A stretch of 18,445 bases of DNA from an uncultured Spirochaetales bacterium (GCA_934276485.1 CAKQTE010000091.1:1-18445), one strand, 5' to 3'; counted from the first letter of the stretch, positions 1-8,226 are shown. The notes: generated by a model from the letters alone, not told the origin. Numbers and translations are program-made.

Positions 1-2
1 GG

Positions 3-185
3 CTGTCTGACTTTATTAACAACTACAAGACGGTAAGTGCTCGATTGATTAGAAAAGAATTCTCTTCAGAGCTGGCTTCTTTTTACCGGGAACCTTATTT
101 TTGGGCTCGTTCATACTTTATATCATCCGCTTCTGAAGTTGATGATAAAACTATTAGGAATTATATTACTCATCAGCTAGATTGA
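3..185 (+). CDS. tnpA: IS200/IS605 family transposase TnpA, C-terminal end (5' truncated by window)
   Basis: This is an open frame running in from the window edge: 60 residues and a TGA stop. The sequence reads ...SARLIRKEFSSEL...YFWARSYF...TIRNYITHQLD. This matches the end of Y1 (HUH) single-strand transposases, where an RKEF segment is followed by a W-x-R-x-Y-(F/Y) segment and a final helix with the nucleophilic tyrosine. That tyrosine is probably residue 54 of the fragment, in NYITHQ. The enzyme cuts and joins single-stranded DNA at hairpin ends. No tnpB accessory gene follows; the next gene is a transporter ATPase. The HUH histidines lie outside the window, so whether the gene is intact cannot be judged. 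The family call is strong. Confidence 0.85.
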   Translation: MSDFINNYKTVSARLIRKEFSSELASFYREPYFWARSYFISSASEVDDKTIRNYITHQLD

Positions 186-204
186 TTGATTTTGTCGCTC
201 TTAA

Positions 205-234
205 CACCACCCAAATTATTCTAATTATGGATGG
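205..234 (+). repeat. Imperfect hairpin, candidate right-end hairpin of the IS200/IS605 element
   Basis: About 20 bases after the transposase stop, AATTA and TAATT pair around a TTC loop (214-226). An outer CCACC (207-211) pairs with GG and TGG (229-234) across small bulges. IS200/IS605 elements carry an imperfect subterminal hairpin at the right end that TnpA recognises. Position and shape fit, but the cleavage site and outer end were not identified. The rest of 235-427 is an AT-rich leader with homopolymer runs near 305-355 and no recognised gene. Confidence 0.35.
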
Positions 235-427
235 AGTGTGCAGAGCTGATTCCATCAATGAAAAGAAAAAGCCTGATTTTGCCTCTAAAAAAGTTATTTT
301 TGGAAAAAAAACAAAAGATTCGTATTTTTTTTCAATTTAGGGGTAGTATAAGGGGGGAAAATCATGTATAGGGGACATAGGCTTAAAACTTAAGTTGTAT
401 TGTTATCATTTTTTTTGAGGCATTGTT

Positions 428-1540
428 GTGATTGAAATAAAGCACTTGAGAAAAGAATTTGACGATGATACCATCCCGTTGAAAGACATTAATGTGACCA
501 TTAACAACGGTGATGTGATATCCATTATCGGGCCTTCAGGAACAGGAAAATCAACTCTCTTGAGATGTATAAATATGTTAACTGAACCTACTGAAGGTAG
601 CATAATTGTAGATGGACAGGATATTACCGAAAGGGGCTGTAATCTAAACGAAGTAAGAAAGAAGATGGGAATGGTTTTCCAGTCATTCAATCTTTTCGGC
701 CACCTTACAATAATCGAAAACATCATGAATCCACAGATTACTCTCTTAGGAAGAAGTAGGCAGGAAGCATATGACAAAGCTATGTATTTGTTGCAGCAAG
801 TAGGACTTGCTTCCAAGGTATATGCTTATCCAAATGAGCTATCTGGTGGACAGCAACAGAGAATCGCTATTGCACGTACTCTTGCAATGGATCCAGATAT
901 CATCCTATTTGATGAGCCTACAAGTGCATTGGACCCATCAATGATTGGAGAGGTACAGTCTGTAATCAAGATGCTTGCAAAGACTGGCAGAACCATGATG
1001 ATCGTTACTCATGAGATGGATTTTGCAAAGAAGATCTCAAATCGTGTTCTATTCATGTACGATGGATACGTTTACGAAGAGGGAACTCCTAAGCAGATCT
1101 TTGAGCATCCTCAGAAAGAGATGACTAGAAAGTTCATCCAAAGACTTACAACTCTTACATATAAGATTGATTCTCCTGACTTTGACATGGAACACGTCAG
1201 CGATGAGCTTCAGAGCTATGGTGAGAAGCTTTTGATCGAAGCAGAGAGACTTAGTAAGCTCACCCTTGCCTTGGAAGAGATATGTATCAACAATATCGCA
1301 ACATATAGCGATCACCCGGATATTCTTGTTCTTATTGAATACTCAGAGAAGCTTGATGTGCTTACAACTCTTATCAGATACAATGGCGAGAGATTTGATT
1401 GTAGTGAATCAGCAAGCATTCTTTTCCAGAACCTATTGCAGGAGCCTACTACTGAAGTTAAGTATAACGACAACAAAGAGCGTCAGATGGGCTATGAGCA
1501 TGAGATCATCATGCGCTTTAAGTGGATAGAGGAGAAGTAA
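428..1540 (+). CDS. Polar amino-acid ABC transporter ATPase (GlnQ-like) with GHKL-like C-terminal extension
   Basis: This 370-residue cytoplasmic ATPase energises amino-acid import. Residues 1-240 are a complete GlnQ/HisP-type nucleotide-binding domain: Walker A GPSGTGKST at 35-43, Q-loop Gln85, LSGGQ at 138-142, Walker B IILFDEP at 158-164 and H-loop His195. Family members usually end near 240-260 residues. Here about 125 more residues follow. LALEEICINNI (280-290) resembles the N-box helix of RsbW-like GHKL ATPases. IRYNGERFD (316-324) sits where their D-x-G-x-x-F-(D/N) segment would be, though the Asp of that box is Tyr here. The start is GTG at 428, with GAGG at 417-420 seven bases upstream. 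The stop overlaps or abuts the permease start, so the two genes are translationally coupled. The ATPase call is firm; the GHKL resemblance is by eye. Confidence 0.9.
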   Translation: MIEIKHLRKEFDDDTIPLKDINVTINNGDVISIIGPSGTGKSTLLRCINMLTEPTEGSIIVDGQDITERGCNLNEVRKKMGMVFQSFNLFGHLTIIENIMNPQITLLGRSRQEAYDKAMYLLQQVGLASKVYAYPNELSGGQQQRIAIARTLAMDPDIILFDEPTSALDPSMIGEVQSVIKMLAKTGRTMMIVTHEMDFAKKISNRVLFMYDGYVYEEGTPKQIFEHPQKEMTRKFIQRLTTLTYKIDSPDFDMEHVSDELQSYGEKLLIEAERLSKLTLALEEICINNIATYSDHPDILVLIEYSEKLDVLTTLIRYNGERFDCSESASILFQNLLQEPTTEVKYNDNKERQMGYEHEIIMRFKWIEEK

Positions 1541-1542
1541 TG

Positions 1543-3054
1543 ATGAAAAAGGTATTCGCTTTATTATTGTTGACTCTTTCTCTTATCGTACCAGCAATCG
1601 CTGCAGACGTTGTAGATACTCCTATTGAGGCTTTGGATGGAAAGAGGATCGGTGTACAGACAGCTGTACTATATGAAGAGCTCATTATGGACAGAGTTCC
1701 TAATGCAACTTTCCAATACTATACAATGCCTAATGATCTGATCCTTGCTCTTAAGTCTGGAAAGATTGATGCATACCTTATAGAGGAAGTATCTTATGGA
1801 GTTCAGAAGAAGAACCATCCAGACTTGGCTGTTCTTGAAGAGCCAGCAGGATATATCAATGCAACATGTATCATTGGAAACAACTCCCGTAAGGATAGGA
1901 TTCTTGCAGAGCTGAACCAATTCATTGCAGATAGCAATGCCAATGGAATGCTTGCAGAGCTATATGACTATTGGATTACAGATTTTGATCCTGTTAATGA
2001 TACTTGTGATCTAAGTGGATTCACAGGAGAAAATGGAACAATTGCAGTAGCTGTAGAGGGTGGTTATGAACCATTTTCGTTCATCAGCAATGGTTCTATC
2101 TCTGGATTCGATGTCGATTTCATAGCTCGTTTTGCTCGTGCTTATGGCTATACTCCTGTTTATTACGAAGTTCCATTTGAAGCTATCGCACCTGGAGTTG
2201 AGAGTGGTAAGTATGATATTGGAATGAATATTGTAGTAAGTGAAGAAAGAAATGAGACAGGTACTCTTTCTGATGTTTACTACAGAACTCCAATTCGTCT
2301 TGTTGTTAAGGGCGAGACAGATCAGAATCTGGGATTCTTTGAAAAGCTTGGCATTAGCTTCAATAAGACATTCCTCAGAGAAGGCAGATGGAAGCTATTT
2401 TTGCAGGGAGCAGGGATTACTATCCTGATCACAGTTACATCAATCCTTGCAGGAACCCTACTTGGATTCTGTGTATATCTAATCTGCAGACGCGGAAGTC
2501 GCATTGCAAATGGAATCACTGATTTCTTCTTGTGGCTCATTCATGGGCTACCTACAGTATTGCTATTGATGATCCTGTACTATATTGTATTTGGTTCATC
2601 TTCCTTAAGTGGTACATGGGTATCTGTCGTTGGATTCTCGTTGATGTTTGCTTGCTCTATGATCGATATGCTCAGAGTAGGATGCAATGCAATTGGTAAG
2701 GGACAGCTAGAAGCATCAAAAGCTCTAGGATACTCTGAGGGGCAGAGTTTCTTTAAGATAATCCTTCCTCAGGCTGCTCAGCACTTCTTGCCTATATACA
2801 GAAATGAGGTTGTAACACTTATCAAGGAAACATCTGTTGTAGGATATATCGCAGTTCTAGACCTTACAAAGATCAGTGACCTTGTAAGAAGTAGAACTTA
2901 TGAAGCTTTCTTCCCACTCATTGCAACTGCAATAATGTACTTTGTTATCTCGGCTGTTTTTGTAAAGATTGTTACTGCAATTGAGCATTCAATTGATCCA
3001 ACAAGAAGAAAGAAAGACAAGATTCTAAAAGGAATCACAATTCAGGAAGACTGA
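1543..3054 (+). CDS. Fused amino-acid binding protein/permease of an ABC importer, binding domain permuted
   Basis: This 503-residue fusion supplies both the solute receptor and the membrane channel for the ATPase encoded just upstream. A signal-peptide-like hydrophobic start (1-20) is followed by two halves of a family-3 solute-binding domain in reversed order. Residues 30-147 look like the usual second half (ALDGKRIGVQ..., ALKSGKIDAYLIEE, closing helix GMLAELYDYWI). Residues 164-256 look like the usual first half (VAVEGGYEPFSF, ISGFDVDF, ESGKYDIGMN, SEERNET). Residues 288-485 are a HisM/GlnP-type permease with about five membrane segments and the EAA loop (EASKALG...ILPQA). AGGAG at 1530-1534 is 8 bases before ATG 1543; ATG 1540, which overlaps the previous stop, is the alternative. 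The family is firm; the substrate is unknown. Confidence 0.88.
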   Translation: MKKVFALLLLTLSLIVPAIAADVVDTPIEALDGKRIGVQTAVLYEELIMDRVPNATFQYYTMPNDLILALKSGKIDAYLIEEVSYGVQKKNHPDLAVLEEPAGYINATCIIGNNSRKDRILAELNQFIADSNANGMLAELYDYWITDFDPVNDTCDLSGFTGENGTIAVAVEGGYEPFSFISNGSISGFDVDFIARFARAYGYTPVYYEVPFEAIAPGVESGKYDIGMNIVVSEERNETGTLSDVYYRTPIRLVVKGETDQNLGFFEKLGISFNKTFLREGRWKLFLQGAGITILITVTSILAGTLLGFCVYLICRRGSRIANGITDFFLWLIHGLPTVLLLMILYYIVFGSSSLSGTWVSVVGFSLMFACSMIDMLRVGCNAIGKGQLEASKALGYSEGQSFFKIILPQAAQHFLPIYRNEVVTLIKETSVVGYIAVLDLTKISDLVRSRTYEAFFPLIATAIMYFVISAVFVKIVTAIEHSIDPTRRKKDKILKGITIQED

Positions 3055-3073
3055 GTTGTCAGCAATATCTAGA

Positions 3074-3109
3074 TTGGTATTCTCTGCTTATGGGGGATAC
3101 CAATTTTTA
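3074..3109 (+). terminator. Rho-independent terminator of the ABC importer operon
   Basis: TTGGTAT (3074-3080) pairs perfectly with ATACCAA (3097-3103), followed at once by TTTTT. It lies 20 bases after the permease stop. Confidence 0.8.
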
Positions 3110-3120
3110 TGTCCTTGGAT

Positions 3121-3147
3121 ATTAAAATGACCACTTTTGCAGTGGCC
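3121..3147 (-). terminator. Rho-independent terminator of the SulP gene
   Basis: Read on the minus strand, GGCCACT pairs with AGTGGTC (one G-U pair) around a 5-base loop, followed by ATTTTAAT. It lies 21 bases past the SulP stop. With the plus-strand terminator at 3074-3109 it insulates the two convergent units. Confidence 0.7.
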
Positions 3148-3168
3148 ACAATATATGAGAGAACTCTA

Positions 3169-4758
3169 TTATCTTAATGCTTCTAGTGCGTCGATACTGG
3201 ACCCGTAAGTAGGAACATCAAGGGAAATATATAAGCGATCGAACATCCTCTTTATGTCATTTGAGATAGCGCAGAAGAGTAATTCCTTCTTTTCTTTCTT
3301 CATTGTTTCAACTAGCTCTGTTATTTCCTCAACTTCAGAGTGATCTATTGAAGAGACTCCTCTGAACGATATTACGAACCTTTGGACGCCTTCTTTGGAT
3401 AGTTTCTCGATTTCCTTTGTAAGTAGTTCCTGGGTTCCAAAAAACAAAGCTCCATTAAGATAGATAAAGCTTGTCTTCTTGCCATCTTTTGTTTTTACTT
3501 CTTCGGACTGTATCTTCATCTCTATCCTTGTTCTTGTGACAAAGAGAATCATACTCAATCCAACTCCAACAAGAATTGCTGTAGTCAGATCAAACAACAC
3601 AGTTGCGATCATTGTTGACAAAAATTGAGCCATGCTTGTCTTCATCTTGCGAGAGAAGATTGTCTTAATTGATGACCATTCGTTCATTCTCCAAGCTGTA
3701 ACCATCAAAACTCCTGCAAGAGATGAGAGAGGAATCTCTTTCATCCATGGTCCTAATAAGAACATCGAAAGAAGTAGTCCAATAGAATGGATTATGCTTG
3801 TCATTCTTGTAACTCCACCGGATTTGATTGCAACACTGGTTCTTGCGATAGCTGCTGTTGCAGGGATTCCTCCAAAGAAAGGAATTATGGAGTTTCCAAC
3901 GCCCTGTGCAATTAGCTCTTGAGTTGCATCTATCTTCTCGCCTTTCATCTTTCCGCCTGATGCACCACATAGAAGGGACTCGATCATGCCTAGTAGTGCA
4001 ATAGAGAGAGCAGGAGAGATAAATGTGCATAGATACTTAGGATTAAGAGAAGAGAACAATAATCTCTCCTTTGGAAATAATGTTCTTGGGATTGCGCCTA
4101 CAACAGGAACATCAAACTTAAAAATTAGCTGGATAGCAAGACAGACGATGATTGCAAGAAGAGAGCCCGGAAAACTCTTGTTGAGTTTCTTTGGCCAGAA
4201 GATCATGAACAGAATTGCTATTAGCGTAAACATTACAGATGTCCACACAGGATGGAATCCTAGCTCTGAGTAGCTCATTAGCTTTGAAATAGCACTTGTA
4301 CCTGTGCTATGAGTGCCAAATGCGTTATCTATCTGTCCTAGTGCTATGATAATTGCGATTCCGGATGTGAATCCCGTAATAACAGGTTTTGGAATGAAGG
4401 AAACCAATTTTCCTGCTTTCAGTAGTGCAAAGACCAATAGCAAGAGTCCAGATAGAAATCCTGCAGCGAACACGCCTTGAAGTCCGTATTGCGAAGAAAG
4501 AGCTACAAGAATTGCTGCCATAGCTCCAGTAGGGCCTGAGATCTGATAACTTGCGCCAGACAAGCCTCCGATTATGATTCCTGCTATGATTGCACATATC
4601 AATCCACTTGCAGCATCAGCTCCAGATGAAACGCCGAATGCAAGAGCTAATGGAAGAGCGACTGCTGTACATGTGATTCCTGCAAGCAGGTCTTTTCTGA
4701 AAGACGTTGGGCCATAAGATGAGAACTCATTCTTGAGGGTTGCAAAGTAATTATTCAT
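3169..4758 (-). CDS. SulP family inorganic anion transporter with STAS domain
   Basis: This 529-residue inner-membrane protein is of the SulP/SLC26 type, which moves sulfate, bicarbonate or dicarboxylates, often with Na+ or H+. The N-terminal conserved stretch is clear (DLLAGITCTAVALPLALAFG, then SGPTGAMAAIL), followed by repeated hydrophobic segments to about residue 415. The last hundred residues form a cytoplasmic STAS domain (FIYLNGALFFGTQ..., FRGVSSIDHSEVEEI), which usually regulates the transporter. The length is typical. AGGAA sits about 7 bases before the ATG. It stands alone, convergent with the ABC importer and divergent from the FtsH-like gene. No carbonic anhydrase or sulfate-assimilation gene is nearby to indicate the anion. 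Confidence 0.92.
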   Translation of the reverse strand: MNNYFATLKNEFSSYGPTSFRKDLLAGITCTAVALPLALAFGVSSGADAASGLICAIIAGIIIGGLSGASYQISGPTGAMAAILVALSSQYGLQGVFAAGFLSGLLLLVFALLKAGKLVSFIPKPVITGFTSGIAIIIALGQIDNAFGTHSTGTSAISKLMSYSELGFHPVWTSVMFTLIAILFMIFWPKKLNKSFPGSLLAIIVCLAIQLIFKFDVPVVGAIPRTLFPKERLLFSSLNPKYLCTFISPALSIALLGMIESLLCGASGGKMKGEKIDATQELIAQGVGNSIIPFFGGIPATAAIARTSVAIKSGGVTRMTSIIHSIGLLLSMFLLGPWMKEIPLSSLAGVLMVTAWRMNEWSSIKTIFSRKMKTSMAQFLSTMIATVLFDLTTAILVGVGLSMILFVTRTRIEMKIQSEEVKTKDGKKTSFIYLNGALFFGTQELLTKEIEKLSKEGVQRFVISFRGVSSIDHSEVEEITELVETMKKEKKELLFCAISNDIKRMFDRLYISLDVPTYGSSIDALEALR

Positions 4759-4877
4759 GAGAAATTCCTATATTTGGGGTTTTGTGCCTTGTGTATGATA
4801 GTCCTCAAGACCTTGCTCTTCAAGCCAAAATGGAGGGTAGTTTGTTTTATTAATGAAAAAGGATTAACTTATTAGTT

Positions 4878-6032
4878 ATGAAGAAACGCAAATTTCCTTT
4901 TATCATATTGGTTGTTGTCATCGTATTGTGTGGTGTGATATTCATTCCTGATCTAATCAGACCTGAAGAAAGAAGCTATTCAAGCTTCGTCGAAAGCGTT
5001 GAAAGTGGAGATGTAGTGTCTGTTACATTTGATTCTGGCACTCTGAAGTACCAGCTCAAGAATGGTGAAAGGTATTCGACTCAAAATCCATCATCTCCAA
5101 CTCTTAAAGAAGAGCTTTTACTGCAAGATGTCAGAGTAAAGGATGATGATTCTTCTCTTGAGAGCATGACAAATGTTCTCTTTAATATATTGTTCTTGGC
5201 AATAATCATTACATTGCTATATAAAGGCTTTGGTTGGTATATAAAGACATTTAGATGTGTTAAACACACAGGTGTCAATTTCTCCTCTATTGCAGGTATG
5301 GATGACCTAAAGCGTGATATGAGTTTTGCGCTCTCTGTATTAAAGGGTGAGAAAGAGATGCCAAATCATAGAACATTGAAGGGAATTATCCTAGAAGGTC
5401 CTCCTGGAAATGGAAAGACACTATTTGCAAAGGCTTTGGCAGAAGAGGCGAATATTCCTTTCATCGCAACTCGTGGCGCAGACTTTCAGGGGGCTGTAAT
5501 GGGATTGGGTGCCATGAAGGTAAAGATGCTCTTTAACAAAGCACGCAAGAAACGCCCTTGTATAGTCTTTATCGATGAGTTTGATTCAATTGGTGAAAAG
5601 CGTAATTATGCAGGCTCTGGTATCGATAAGGAAAACAACAGAATCCTTACAACGCTTCTAAATGAGATGGATGGCTTTGATGCAAAAAGCGGAGTATTGG
5701 TAATAGCTGCTACAAACTCTTATCAATCACTCGATCCTGCATTGATCCGTCCTGGACGATTTGATTTGAAATATACAGTATCAAATCCAGATACGAAGAC
5801 TATCATTGAGCTTGTCGATATATACACAAAAGGCAAGAATCTATCTTCAGATTTGTCCCCTGATATGCTTGCGTCTTTGTTCTCTGGGCTTTCTTCTGCA
5901 GCTATCGCTACAGTTTTGAACGAAGCTGAAAACATCAGGGTTCAAACGGGTAAGAGCGCTATTGATATGGACTGTATCTTCACATCCAGCGTTAAGTGCA
6001 GAGAGAAGCTTAATACGCGGATCAAGCGATAA
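4878..6032 (+). CDS. Protease-less FtsH-like membrane AAA ATPase
   Basis: This 384-residue protein copies the front of FtsH: membrane segment 7-25, a small FtsH-extracellular-like domain (about 30-95, YSSFVESVESGDVVSVTF), second membrane segment 98-116, then the AAA module. The module has Walker A GPPGNGKT (174-181), Walker B CIVFIDEFD (228-236) and a second region of homology with Arg291 and Arg294 in ALIRPGRFD. It stops after the AAA lid (SGLSSAAIATVLNEA), with no HEXXH zinc-protease domain; FtsH is normally about 600-700 residues. In FtsH the pore loop reads M-F-V-G; here it reads A-V-M-G (206-209), so the translocating Phe is Val207. A disaggregase, chaperone or regulatory role is inference. 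The nearest purine-rich site (4856-4863) is unusually far from the ATG. Confidence 0.88.
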   Translation: MKKRKFPFIILVVVIVLCGVIFIPDLIRPEERSYSSFVESVESGDVVSVTFDSGTLKYQLKNGERYSTQNPSSPTLKEELLLQDVRVKDDDSSLESMTNVLFNILFLAIIITLLYKGFGWYIKTFRCVKHTGVNFSSIAGMDDLKRDMSFALSVLKGEKEMPNHRTLKGIILEGPPGNGKTLFAKALAEEANIPFIATRGADFQGAVMGLGAMKVKMLFNKARKKRPCIVFIDEFDSIGEKRNYAGSGIDKENNRILTTLLNEMDGFDAKSGVLVIAATNSYQSLDPALIRPGRFDLKYTVSNPDTKTIIELVDIYTKGKNLSSDLSPDMLASLFSGLSSAAIATVLNEAENIRVQTGKSAIDMDCIFTSSVKCREKLNTRIKR

Positions 6033-6035
6033 GAG

Positions 6036-7217
6036 CTAACAAAGATCTTCTGAAAGAAGGAAGTTCTTAAGCTTTATGTGTTCAACGTTGCTTGTTGAGT
6101 AGTCGATATCATCATTTGTGATAAGTATCTTTCTGTCGATTTGAGATATCCCGTTAAAGGCACCAAACTCTCGTGCATAAGATTTATCGTCTACAACAGA
6201 ATAGGCAACTTGGACATAGTATTTCTTCGAATTCTTTTGAGCAAGGAAACTTATTTCTTTTCCTCTGTTATCGAATACACATACAGAGTATCCTCGATAG
6301 ACTAGCTCATTATAAACAATATTTTCCAAATTATGAGTTAAGTCAAATCTGTTGTCATTAACTCTTATGGAATTCAGCGATACATCGCAGTCGTAGAGTT
6401 TTTTGCTATCTTCTAGTTCCTTCTTTGCTTTTGTAGAATATCGAGGAATCTGGTCAATAACATATGCCTCTGTCAGGTGAGATATCCATTTCTGAATAGT
6501 ATTGGCAGAGACAGATAGGCCTTGTCCTTTCATATATGTCGATATTGAACGGGCTGAATATATTCTTGCATTTGAAATGAGTATGAATGATGCAACCTTT
6601 CTGAAATCAGCAGATTTCTTTATGTTATAGCGTCGAATGATATCATTCATGACAATAGTTTCATCTAGATCATTCAGATACCTTTTTTGATCAAGCTTGG
6701 ACATTTCCAATCTTTTAGGAAAGCCTCCCCATATCAAGTAATCGGAGATTGATACTTCCTTTTCTAGTTCTTGCGCATATTCACATAGTTCTTGGTATAC
6801 AAAAGGCCTAACTCTGAATGATACAAATCGACCAGAGAGTTCTTTTGTGAATTCGCTAGATAGAAGTTTTGAATTGGATCCTGTTATGAAAACAGAACAG
6901 TTCTCTCGTCTCAAAGATCTTACAGCAAGAGCCCAATTATCAATTTCTTGAATTTCATCTAGAAAGACATAGCATAGATCCTCTGTTCTCCTTTCTTGGA
7001 CATAATTGACGATATCGGACCAAGATGAGATTGAGATAGTGATAGCTCTATCTTCAAAATCAAGTGAAATGACATTGCTACTTTTCTTCAATATCTCTTC
7101 TTTTATTTGATCTAATATTACGCTCTTTCCAGATCTTCTAACGCCTGTGATCACTTTTATTAAGTCGCTGTCGTAGAATCCTCTGATTTCTGCTAGATAT
7201 TTCTCTCTTTGTACCAT
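6036..7217 (-). CDS. AAA_14/DUF4143 family ATPase
   Basis: This 393-residue ATPase belongs to the large prokaryotic AAA_14 plus DUF4143 group, whose cellular role is not established. Walker A is GVRRSGKS (25-32), Walker B VFLDE (84-88), and a sensor-like ITGSNSKLLS is at 111-120. The second half is DUF4143-like: a winged-helix-type stretch (ARSISTYMKGQGLSVSANT) followed by a nuclease-fold-like C-terminus with ...LENIVYNELVYRGYSV and KEISFLAQK. AGAGGA sits so that ATG 7217 has a usable spacing, while the upstream ATG at 7223 abuts it; I chose 7217. The stop lies 3 bases from the FtsH-like stop on the other strand. The promoter region carries the repeats at 7231-7303. Confidence 0.88.
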   Translation of the reverse strand: MVQREKYLAEIRGFYDSDLIKVITGVRRSGKSVILDQIKEEILKKSSNVISLDFEDRAITISISSWSDIVNYVQERRTEDLCYVFLDEIQEIDNWALAVRSLRRENCSVFITGSNSKLLSSEFTKELSGRFVSFRVRPFVYQELCEYAQELEKEVSISDYLIWGGFPKRLEMSKLDQKRYLNDLDETIVMNDIIRRYNIKKSADFRKVASFILISNARIYSARSISTYMKGQGLSVSANTIQKWISHLTEAYVIDQIPRYSTKAKKELEDSKKLYDCDVSLNSIRVNDNRFDLTHNLENIVYNELVYRGYSVCVFDNRGKEISFLAQKNSKKYYVQVAYSVVDDKSYAREFGAFNGISQIDRKILITNDDIDYSTSNVEHIKLKNFLLSEDLC

Positions 7218-7230
7218 GCGCATCCTCTAG

Positions 7231-7303
7231 TGAGCAAATTGCCAAATTCTGTCTTTTTGCTCACTACTACTTAGAATTTTTCCATACTTTGTCTTTTTGC
7301 TCA
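7231..7303 (-). promoter_or_regulatory. Direct repeats and inverted half-site upstream of the AAA_14 gene
   Basis: On the minus strand, TGAGCAAAAAGACA occurs identically at 7290-7303 and 7250-7263, exactly 40 bp apart. The similarity extends to about 22 bp (19 of 22 match). A third copy of the core in the opposite orientation, TGAGCAAA as read on plus (7231-7238), lies just before the ribosome binding site. It could pair with the second repeat as an mRNA hairpin. The arrangement suggests an operator or translational control element for this gene. Confidence 0.6.
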
Positions 7304-7391
7304 ATAGAAAAGTTTCTTTTCAAGATAAACAACGCGCTGTTTAGTATTCATTGGCTGGTAGAAATTTCTTCATGTTTTTAATCTTATTTCG

Positions 7392-7420
7392 TTGACATAT
7401 TGAAAATTGGAGTTTAGCGT
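7392..7420 (+). promoter_or_regulatory. Possible promoter of the TraX-like gene
   Basis: A perfect -35 box TTGACA (7392-7397) is followed, at 17 bases, by a poor -10 (TAGCGT). No better pair was seen in 7304-7518. Confidence 0.25.
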
Positions 7421-7518
7421 AATTCTAACAAAATGGTCGATGTAGTTGTTTATGTGTGAAATCGAAGTATGGAAATACGTGTTTTGTATATTTCACGCTT
7501 CAATGGAGATTGTTGCTT

Positions 7519-8226
7519 ATGGAAGGAAACAATGACCGAGTAGATAGCTATAATTGGGCACGAGATATCTTGAAGCTTGTTGCAATCATTGCAATGACAA
7601 TGGATCATGTAGCCACATACTTAATGCCTCATGGTTCCACGCCTTATGATGTTTGCCAATTCTTTGGAAACTTCACGATTGTCATAATTTCCTATTTCAT
7701 TGTTTCGGGAGTAAAATATACACATTCTGTAAAAAGATATATCGAAAGGATGATAGTTTGGGCACTTGTTTCCCAAGTACCTTTTTATCTTCTTCGTCAT
7801 GATTATGAGTTAAATGTTCTGGTGACGCTACTTGCAAGCTTGATCGCAATATATCTACTGGATAAGAAGGGTTGGCTATACTATTGCATTACATTTGCTG
7901 TCTTCTTTCCTATATCTCTCTTTTCTGATTGGGCATTTTTGCCTCTCATCTTTACGATGATTTTCTATGAATCAGATAAACACGATCTGAAGTGGTTGCC
8001 AATTGTACTTCTTCCTATTGTTATGTTTATATTGAGGCTAGTGCTATCTAATGAGTCATTGGGGTTGTATATATCAGAAGCTGTTGCTTTCTTGATAGTA
8101 TCTACAGTTATATATCTATTGAGAAATAAAACAGAGCAGAGAGCAAAAGGAAGGATTCCTGGTTGGTTCTTCTATGCTTATTATCCATTACATCTATTTG
8201 TAATATGGCTGATTGCAAAATTATGA
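7519..8226 (+). CDS. TraX family integral membrane protein
   Basis: This 235-residue protein consists almost wholly of hydrophobic helices. It opens with ARDILKLVAIIAMTMDHVATYLM, the K-(L/I)-h3-h-M-h-x-D-H pattern typical of TraX. It also has FVSGVKYTHS-like and YYPLHLFVIWLI segments, the latter matching the family's closing YP(L/I)H element. F-plasmid TraX acetylates the pilin N-terminus; most chromosomal homologues have no known substrate, and no conjugation genes are present here. The start is ATG 7519 with GGAG at 7505-7508. A frame open further upstream to 7456 adds a low-complexity stretch without a binding site, so it was not used. Confidence 0.85.
   Translation: MEGNNDRVDSYNWARDILKLVAIIAMTMDHVATYLMPHGSTPYDVCQFFGNFTIVIISYFIVSGVKYTHSVKRYIERMIVWALVSQVPFYLLRHDYELNVLVTLLASLIAIYLLDKKGWLYYCITFAVFFPISLFSDWAFLPLIFTMIFYESDKHDLKWLPIVLLPIVMFILRLVLSNESLGLYISEAVAFLIVSTVIYLLRNKTEQRAKGRIPGWFFYAYYPLHLFVIWLIAKL

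Noticed and set aside
6033..6100. Remnant of an FtsH protease domain after the truncated gene
   Set aside because: The opposite-strand ATPase gene begins its stop 3 bases later and is intact. No HEXXH-encoding stretch was seen.
7319..7518. tRNA or small RNA gene in the gap before the TraX-like gene
   Set aside because: No cloverleaf or stable stem was found; only a -35-like TTGACA stands out.
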